A stretch of 13,065 nt of DNA, from contig JAGHYO010000047.1 in NCBI GenBank assembly GCA_017743605.1, positions 1 through 13,065 of the forward strand, written 5' to 3'. The position numbers and the translations under genes are program-made. Under the pieces are notes generated by a model, which saw only the letters and a program-made list of their open reading frames with translations, did not search any database and was not told the origin of the DNA. Position 1 is the stretch's first letter. Every line of letters begins with the position of its first letter. This DNA comes from Thermoflexus sp. GTDB taxonomy: Bacteria; Chloroflexota; Anaerolineae; Thermoflexales; Thermoflexaceae. Of this stretch, positions 8,739-13,065 are shown in pieces.

Positions 8739-9146
8739 TTCTGGTATATCTTAGAGCGGGCGGACGACACCCTGAAAGTGGGCGGCAAGCGCCTGGGCCC
8801 GGCGGAGATAGAGTCTGTGCTGGTAGAACACGCCGCCGTCACCGGGGCAGCGGTGATCGGCGTCCCGGACGAGATCAAGGGGGAGACCCCTGTGGCCCGC
8901 GTGATCCCGCGGCCCGGTTACCGAGCCCAGTGAGGAGCTGCGGACGGCGCTAATGGAGCACGTGGCCCAGCGGATGGGCAAAGCCCCGGCGCCGAAAGAG
9001 GCGCGCCTCGTCCGGGACATCCCCAAGACCCGCCATGCCGAGCGGATGCGCCGGGTCGTCCGCGCGGTCTGCCTGGAGCGCGACCGAGGGATCTCTCCGC
9101 CGTGGAGGACCCGCAGGCCGTCAACGAGATCCGCCAGGCCCGATAA
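8739..9146 (+). pseudogene. acs: C-terminal fragment of an acetyl-CoA synthetase-like AMP-forming enzyme
   Basis: Only the last ~130 codons of an adenylate-forming acyl-CoA synthetase remain. WYILERADDTLKVGGKRLGP and AEIESVLVEHAAVTGAAVIG are the hinge and C-terminal domain of acetyl-CoA synthetase-like enzymes, which activate acetate with ATP and CoA. The frame breaks after PGYRAQ (TGA 8931-8933) and resumes in frame 1 with EELRTALMEHVAQRMGKA and RDIPKTRHAERMRRV. It breaks again near 9087, where frame 3 gives DLSAVEDPQAVNEIRQAR and TAA at 9144-9146. The expected catalytic Lys in the TRxxKxMRR motif is Glu (GAG, 9040-9042). The large N-terminal domain is absent, replaced by kinase sequence. 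It is clearly a pseudogene. Confidence 0.83.
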
Positions 9147-9180
9147 GACAACTGCCCGACCGTACAGAGGAGCAGGGCTC

Positions 9181-9555
9181 GTGCGCGCGCGTACCCTGTG
9201 GGAGAGCTTCGGCTTCGCTTTCGCCGGGCTGCGCTACGCCTGGCGGACCCAGCGGAACCTGCGGATCCATGGGGCGATCACGGCCCTGGTGATCGCCCTC
9301 GCCGGGCTGCTCGGGTTCGATCCCCTCCGCTGGGCCGTCCTCCTGCTCACCATCGCCATGGTGTGGACGGCAGAGCTGCTCAACACCGCCCTCGAGGCGG
9401 TGGTGGATCTCATTAGCCCCACGTTTCATCCGATGGCCCGGATCGCCAAGGACGTGTCGGCAGGGATGGTCCTGCTGTGCGCCATCGCTGCTGTGCTGAT
9501 CGGCCTGGCCCTCTTCGGCCCGCCCCTGTGGGCCCTGAGCGCCCGCCTTCGCTGA
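9181..9555 (+). CDS. dgkA: Diacylglycerol/undecaprenol kinase family protein
   Basis: This small integral membrane kinase phosphorylates diacylglycerol or undecaprenol with ATP, feeding lipid recycling or the carrier lipid for cell-wall and glycan synthesis. The 124 residues contain three to four hydrophobic segments (about 32-46, 50-66 and 96-113) and the family signature: Glu65 and Asn68 in AELLNTALE, Glu72, Asp76, then AKDVSAG with Lys90-Asp91. GTG 9181 is chosen because GAGGAG (9167-9172) lies eight bases upstream and the N-terminus RARTLWESFGFAFAGLRYAW is typical. The frame is open further upstream only because it runs into the acs pseudogene. The gene is intact directly beside that debris. 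Its downstream neighbour, a GT-C glycosyltransferase 22 bases on, fits a polyprenyl-phosphate-linked role, so undecaprenol is the likelier substrate. Confidence 0.9.
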   Translation: MRARTLWESFGFAFAGLRYAWRTQRNLRIHGAITALVIALAGLLGFDPLRWAVLLLTIAMVWTAELLNTALEAVVDLISPTFHPMARIAKDVSAGMVLLCAIAAVLIGLALFGPPLWALSARLR

Positions 9556-9577
9556 CCTGCTGCTGGGAGCCTCACCG

Positions 9578-11614
9578 ATGGGGAGACCGCGCCTTCCCGC
9601 CGCGCCAGCGGCCCTCCCGCCCCAAAGGGAGGAGAAGGCTTCCGCTGCCTCGGGCTTCTCATTTCCCGCGCGCCTTCACGTCTTAGGGATCGGGCTCCTC
9701 CTTTTGATGATCCTCTTCGCCTTGTATATACCGGTCCTCCGCGTCGGCTTTTTCTCTGACGACCTGCTCCTAACTGTGATCGCCCCCCGGGATCCTGTTG
9801 CGCTGTTCCAGAGCGCAGAGGGGCTCCTGCACTACCGGCCCCTCTCGATGTCTCTCTTCTGGCTCATCTGGCGGGCCTTCGGTTTTCAGGGGGCGATCTT
9901 TCATTTCTTCACATTGAGCGTTTATCTGTTGAATGTCTCCCTGCTCTATCCGCTCCTGCGGCGGCTCAGCATCCCTCGGGCTCCGGCGTGGAGCGCCACG
10001 GCGCTCTTCGGGCTGCTTCCCTTTGCTCACGAAGCCATTGCCTTCGTGATGGGATCCGTGCACAGCTTCGCGCTCGTCTGGATGCTGAGCGCCACCGCCC
10101 TCGCCCTCCGGCCGGGTCGGCCCCCTCAGTGGGGACGCTCCCTCCTCGCCCTGGGGGCGTATCTGGCCGCCATCCTCTCCCATGAGACCGGCATCGTCTG
10201 GCCCGCCCTGCTGCTCCTGCTGGAGCGATGGCGTCCGGGACGGTTCCCGGGCCTCCGCTCCCTGATCCTCGCTGGCTTCGCTTTGGGGGCCGGCTACATG
10301 CTCTTCTGGTGGACCCGTCCGCGGGGCGATCCGGGGGTGTTGGCACAGCCCATCTTCACCCTGGAAAGCAGCCTCTATGCCGTTCAGGGCTGGCTGCATC
10401 CCCTGGGGCCGGCGCTCCGGCCGCTATGGGAAGCCCTCTTCGGGCCACGGCCGATCCTCCTGCGGGCGCTGCGGCCGGGGGACTGGGCCTTCCTGGGCCT
10501 GGGGCTGGGAGTGACCGCAGCGATGATGGCCATCGCCCGGCCTCGCGGGCTGGTCGCCCTGGGGCTGGGATGGTTCGCCATCAGCATCGCCCCATCCCTG
10601 CTGTTCTGGGGCCCAGCCTCCGGGATGATGAACTATCCGCGGATGCTGGTGATCCCTGGCGTGGGCAGCGCCATGGCCTGGGCCGCGGTCGTGGAGGGCG
10701 CACGGCGGCGCGGGGCTGTCGGATGCAGGCTGGCAGGGGCGGGTCTGGGCGTCACGCTCCTTGTTTCCATCCTCGTCACCGTTGCCTCGCTGGGGTATTA
10801 CCTGGATGCCACGCGTATCCTCCAGGGGATGGCTGTGGCGGCCCGGGAGGCAGGGAACCGCCCCATCCTCTACGTCAACCTGCCCTACAACGTGGGCTAC
10901 CGCTGGTTCCGTGCTCGTTTCTACCCGTATCCCTATGGGGGCGCGGGGGCCGTGCTCGTCACCGACGAGCGAAGCCTGGCCGGGTATATCCGACTGAACG
11001 GAGGGCCGGATCTCACAGACTGGCCGCTGGGAAGGGCGGAGAGCCGGCACTTAGAGGCCCTCTATCCCAATTGGTTCATCCCCGCTCCCCCTATTGACTT
11101 CCATGGCCTGCGGGACGCTCTAAAGGATCACGCGGTGTATGTGTTCCGAGAGGACCTCACCTGGGTCCCCCTGTATGAAATCTGGCAGGTTCAGGGGACG
11201 TCCGATAGGAAGCAGGCGGAGGCGCTTTCCCTGGAGATCCTGGATCCTACCCCGCGCTTCGATGAGCGGATCGCGCTGCGCGGCTGGCGGATCGACAGGG
11301 AGGCTGGGGAGCTGATCCTGGCCTGGGAAGCCCTCGCCCCGCCGGAGCGCCGGTGGCATGTGTTCGTCCATTTGCTGGACGAGAAGGGGGGGCTCCTCGG
11401 GCAGGCCGACGGGCCCATGGCCGGTGGGCTGGCGCCCACCGATGCGTGGCGGACCGGGGATTGGGTGATCGACCGCCGCCCACTCCCGAAGGAGGTCCAG
11501 CCAGCCGCCCTGCGCCTCGGCCTCTACGATCTGACCAGCGGGGAGCGGGCAACGGTGGAATGGGAAGGGCTCAGGCCCCCGGACCGATACGTGGTCCTTC
11601 CGGCTTCTCGATGA
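9578..11614 (+). CDS. Polytopic membrane glycosyltransferase-like protein (GT-C fold) with C-terminal beta domain
   Basis: This 678-residue membrane protein has roughly ten hydrophobic segments between residues ~33 and ~420. After the first segment comes GFFSDD (Asp61-Asp62), the acidic loop typical of GT-C enzymes that use polyprenyl-phosphate sugars. HYRPLSMSLFWLIW and SHETGIVWPALLLL are further loop and helix elements often seen in such proteins. From about residue 557 to the end lies a soluble beta-sandwich-like domain (LRGWRIDREAGELILAWEAL, HVFVHLLDEKGGLLGQADGP, AWRTGDWVIDRRPLP, LGLYDLTSGERATVEWEG), a tail I associate with Chloroflexota membrane glycosyltransferases. ATG 9578 has GGGAG at 9565-9569. 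It probably forms an operon with dgkA. The stop is 12 bases from the convergent SufT-like gene. Donor and acceptor are unknown. Confidence 0.78.
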   Translation: MGRPRLPAAPAALPPQREEKASAASGFSFPARLHVLGIGLLLLMILFALYIPVLRVGFFSDDLLLTVIAPRDPVALFQSAEGLLHYRPLSMSLFWLIWRAFGFQGAIFHFFTLSVYLLNVSLLYPLLRRLSIPRAPAWSATALFGLLPFAHEAIAFVMGSVHSFALVWMLSATALALRPGRPPQWGRSLLALGAYLAAILSHETGIVWPALLLLLERWRPGRFPGLRSLILAGFALGAGYMLFWWTRPRGDPGVLAQPIFTLESSLYAVQGWLHPLGPALRPLWEALFGPRPILLRALRPGDWAFLGLGLGVTAAMMAIARPRGLVALGLGWFAISIAPSLLFWGPASGMMNYPRMLVIPGVGSAMAWAAVVEGARRRGAVGCRLAGAGLGVTLLVSILVTVASLGYYLDATRILQGMAVAAREAGNRPILYVNLPYNVGYRWFRARFYPYPYGGAGAVLVTDERSLAGYIRLNGGPDLTDWPLGRAESRHLEALYPNWFIPAPPIDFHGLRDALKDHAVYVFREDLTWVPLYEIWQVQGTSDRKQAEALSLEILDPTPRFDERIALRGWRIDREAGELILAWEALAPPERRWHVFVHLLDEKGGLLGQADGPMAGGLAPTDAWRTGDWVIDRRPLPKEVQPAALRLGLYDLTSGERATVEWEGLRPPDRYVVLPASR

Positions 11615-11626
11615 GATCGAGGCGCT

Positions 11627-11974
11627 TCACCACATCCCCCACTCCGCCAGGGCATCCTCCTCCATCATGGAAGGATCCCACATCTCCATGCTTAGGGTGA
11701 CCTTCGTTGGCTGGCCGGTCACCTGTTCCGTCACATAACGCACCTGTTCCATCAGGTAAGGGCCGGCAGGACAGAACGGGGTGGTGAGGATCATGGTGAT
11801 CTGCACCAGATCCGGCTGAACCTCGATGTTGCGGATCAGACCCAGGGAGACCACATTCATCCCGATCTCCGGATCCATCACGGTGCGGAGGGCCTCGCGG
11901 ATCTTCTGGATCAGCTCCTCCTGCGGAGATCCGGCGGTGGGAGTGGACGGGGGAGCCATCTCGTTCTCTGGCAT
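11627..11974 (-). CDS. sufT: MIP18/DUF59 family iron-sulfur assembly protein (SufT-like)
   Basis: This is a 115-residue cytoplasmic protein of the MIP18 (DUF59) family, which helps mature iron-sulfur proteins. After a Pro/Ser-rich N-terminus of ~17 residues come the helix EELIQKIREALRTV, the conserved DPEIGMNVVSLGLI (Asp34-Pro-Glu36) and the strand pair ITMILTTPFCPAGPYL with the conserved Cys68. The C-terminus carries SMEMWDPSMMEEDALAEWG, typical of the family. The ATG is supported by a strong GGAGGAGG at 11981-11988, six bases upstream. It lies 102 bases downstream of the SufR-type regulator on the same strand, near divergent sufC, so a Suf role is well supported by context. PaaD-type phenylacetate proteins share this fold, but no paa genes are present. 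Confidence 0.88.
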   Translation of the reverse strand: MPENEMAPPSTPTAGSPQEELIQKIREALRTVMDPEIGMNVVSLGLIRNIEVQPDLVQITMILTTPFCPAGPYLMEQVRYVTEQVTGQPTKVTLSMEMWDPSMMEEDALAEWGMW

Positions 11975-12076
11975 CCGAGACCTCCTCCATATGGAATATT
12001 TGTCGGCGGGGGCGGGGAACTGGGTCTAGACGGCAGAGAGCGCTCTTCCCACCCTCGGCCTCACGCGGCAGAGGGA

Positions 12077-12730
12077 TTAGGAGGGCTCCTCGCTCTGGAG
12101 GCTGGGGGACGAGGGATCGGTGGTTCGGATGACGAAGGTGCAGCACAGATCCCCGCTCAGAATGCAGCTGGAACGCTCCACGTCCGCCTCTAGGGTGAGA
12201 GCGATCAGGGCTCGATCCAGATCACATACCTCGGGATGATGATGGACCACGTAATTGTAAGGGCAGTTGTATTGATGGAGGCGGAGCTCGTTGCCCAGGC
12301 GCTCCCAGCGGGCCAGGAAGCCTTCCTCCCCCAGCAGCTCCACGAGGGCCTCCAGTTTCGCCTCCAGGGTCCGGCAGGCCCGCACCCGCTCGCCGTGCTC
12401 CACTGCAATCTCCTGCGCCATAGCAATGAAGAGGCGATGGATCTCCTCCTCAGGGAGACGGGATTTGAGCTCGTTGAGCAGACGGGCGGCCAGGCGGTGG
12501 TAACCCTGGGGGAACTGGGAGAGGGCCTCCTCCCGCAGAAAGAACACCAGCCGCGGCCGGCCCACCCCCCGCCGCTCCACCTGTGCATCCACCAGCCCCT
12601 GACGCTGCAGGATGTTCAGGTGATAATGGACAGTGACCGGCGTCAGCCCCAGTGCCTTCGCAAGCTGCGCCGCCGTCATCCGCCCCTGTTCTTTTAAGCG
12701 CCGCAGGATCTGCTGTCGGGTCTGGTTCAT
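12077..12730 (-). CDS. sufR: SufR-type iron-sulfur-sensing transcriptional regulator
   Basis: The protein has 217 residues from the chosen start. Residues ~4-60 form a winged helix-turn-helix: QQILRRLKEQGRMTAAQLA, LTPVTVHYHLNILQRQGLVD and the wing RRGVGRPRLVFFL. The C-terminal half has the cysteine layout of an iron-sulfur-binding SufR: Cys156 (YNCPYNYV), Cys169 (HPEVC), Cys189 (SSC) and Cys196-197 (GDLCC). With a cluster bound, SufR proteins typically repress the suf operon, with relief on cluster loss. I chose ATG 12730 (AGGTGG on the minus strand about seven bases upstream) over GTG 12784, which would sit almost at the predicted transcription start. It is divergent from sufC and shares a compact promoter region, supporting direct control of suf and of itself. 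Confidence 0.9.
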   Translation of the reverse strand: MNQTRQQILRRLKEQGRMTAAQLAKALGLTPVTVHYHLNILQRQGLVDAQVERRGVGRPRLVFFLREEALSQFPQGYHRLAARLLNELKSRLPEEEIHRLFIAMAQEIAVEHGERVRACRTLEAKLEALVELLGEEGFLARWERLGNELRLHQYNCPYNYVVHHHPEVCDLDRALIALTLEADVERSSCILSGDLCCTFVIRTTDPSSPSLQSEEPS

Positions 12731-12793
12731 CGATTGCCCACCTTCCCCGAGCGTCCGAAGGAACCCGCCTTGCGACGAGCCCACCTCGTCCCT

Positions 12794-12822
12794 ATCTTAA
12801 CCGGTTTCCCGGCCGCTGTCAA
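12794..12822 (-). promoter_or_regulatory. Predicted sigma-70-type promoter for sufR
   Basis: On the minus strand, a perfect -35 TTGACA (12822-12817) and a -10 TAAGAT (12799-12794) are separated by exactly 17 bases. Transcription would begin near 12787, leaving a leader of about 57 bases before ATG 12730. The -35 is one arm of the inverted repeat shared with the sufC promoter. Confidence 0.68.
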
Positions 12823-12853
12823 TTTTGCTGATTTTTATGAAAAGTATTGACAA
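12817..12853. promoter_or_regulatory. Inverted repeat spanning both -35 boxes, candidate SufR control region
   Basis: TGTCAAT (12817-12823) and ATTGACA (12847-12853) are exact reverse complements around a 23-base AT-rich core containing TTTT and AAAA runs. Each arm includes the -35 box of one divergent promoter. A dimeric regulator such as SufR bound here could block both genes. The symmetry could also be just the consequence of two identical -35 boxes facing apart. Confidence 0.5.
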
Positions 12854-12876
12854 AAACGGATAGGCGTGGTAGAATG
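12848..12876 (+). promoter_or_regulatory. Predicted strong sigma-70-type promoter for the suf operon
   Basis: A perfect -35 TTGACA (12848-12853), a 17-base spacer and -10 TAGAAT (12871-12876, five of six consensus bases) precede sufC. The predicted start near 12883 leaves a leader of about 25 bases containing the ribosome site. The region is markedly AT-rich compared with the surrounding DNA. Confidence 0.8.
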
Positions 12877-12907
12877 AAGCCTGAGCCTACCCGCGAGGAG
12901 GAGGGCG

Positions 12908-13065
12908 ATGGAGGACGCGCTGATCATCCGGGATCTCCACGTCAATGTGGAAGGCAAGCCGGTCCTGCAGGGGGTGGATCTGGTGGTGCGCAGGGGGGAG
13001 ATCCACGCCTTGATGGGCCCGAACGGTTCCGGCAAGACCACCCTGGCCTATGTCCTGATGGGACA
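12908..13065 (+). CDS. sufC: SufC, Fe-S assembly ABC ATPase (partial at right edge)
   Basis: The first 52 codons of the cytoplasmic ATPase of the SufBCD iron-sulfur scaffold are present. The sequence opens EDALIIRDLHVNVEGKPVLQ and reaches an intact Walker A, GPNGSGKTTL, followed by AYVLMG. This combination (VNVEGKPVLQGV, then LAYVLMG after the P-loop) is typical of SufC rather than of transporter ATPases. The ATG has a GAGGAG site at 12896-12901, six bases upstream. Walker B and the signature motif lie outside the window. A strong promoter with an inverted repeat and a divergent SufR-type gene lie directly upstream, so this is probably the first gene of a suf operon continuing to the right. 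Confidence 0.93.
   Translation, partial: MEDALIIRDLHVNVEGKPVLQGVDLVVRRGEIHALMGPNGSGKTTLAYVLMG

Noticed and set aside
8430..8933. The in-frame kinase-to-synthetase stretch as a novel hybrid signalling enzyme
   Set aside because: It has no start of its own, the kinase ATP-binding core is missing, and the synthetase part is frameshifted downstream with its catalytic Lys replaced.
8953..9180. N-terminal extension of the diacylglycerol kinase frame back to ATG 8953
   Set aside because: The extension is acs pseudogene sequence that happens to share the frame. GTG 9181 has its own GAGGAG site and gives the usual family length.
10228..11097. 289-codon plus-strand frame inside the glycosyltransferase gene
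   Set aside because: It overlaps a well-supported membrane protein frame. Its product is Gly/Ala/Arg/Pro-rich with no hydrophobic segments or motifs.
12037..12046. AGAGCGCTCT palindrome between sufR and the SufT-like gene
   Set aside because: It is ten bases with no loop and no T-tract, and is expected by chance in GC-rich DNA.
12731..12784. Upstream GTG start for SufR adding 18 residues
   Set aside because: It would start about three bases after the predicted transcription start and lacks a ribosome site. ATG 12730 has a good site and the normal family N-terminus.

Overview
The window is GC-rich chromosomal bacterial DNA with tightly packed genes, clear purine-rich ribosome binding sites and no phage, transposon, tRNA, rRNA or CRISPR signal. 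Pyruvate:ferredoxin oxidoreductase, an acetyl-CoA hydrolase/transferase family enzyme, a GT-C glycosyltransferase with a C-terminal beta domain and a SufR-SufC pair together suggest a thermophilic or anaerobic member of the Chloroflexota (Thermoflexia/Anaerolineae-like). That assignment is inference from protein style, not proof.

Layout, left to right. (1) 1-2881: the C-terminal half of pyruvate:ferredoxin oxidoreductase, a perfect hairpin, then a dihydroorotate-dehydrogenase-like flavoprotein. (2) 2898-4635: a gene graveyard. On the minus strand, pieces of a KorD-type ferredoxin, an HdrA-type flavoprotein and EtfB lie end to end. On the plus strand there is a stub of a 2-oxoacid:ferredoxin oxidoreductase gamma subunit. 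(3) 4672-7874: intact genes for a two-CBS-domain protein, an alanine dehydrogenase and a CoA transferase, the last two 21 bases apart. (4) 7983-9146: a second graveyard, where a frameshifted sensor histidine kinase is joined to the C-terminal end of an acetyl-CoA synthetase-like enzyme. (5) 9181-11614: a diacylglycerol/undecaprenol kinase and a large membrane glycosyltransferase. (6) 11627-13065: a minus-strand MIP18/SufT-like gene and a SufR-type regulator, divergent from the start of sufC across a compact double promoter.

The intact metabolic genes fit one route: alanine to pyruvate (alanine dehydrogenase), pyruvate to acetyl-CoA plus reduced ferredoxin (PFOR), and acetyl-CoA to acetate with CoA transfer (CoA transferase). 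The decayed genes belong to neighbouring chemistry: 2-oxoacid oxidation, flavin-based electron transfer and acetate activation. This suggests a pyruvate/acetyl-CoA locus that has been trimmed by deletions. The Suf end is a separate module for iron-sulfur cluster assembly, which iron-sulfur-rich enzymes such as PFOR depend on.

No wholly new system is evident. The strongest observations are the two composite pseudogene scars and the symmetric sufR/sufC control region.
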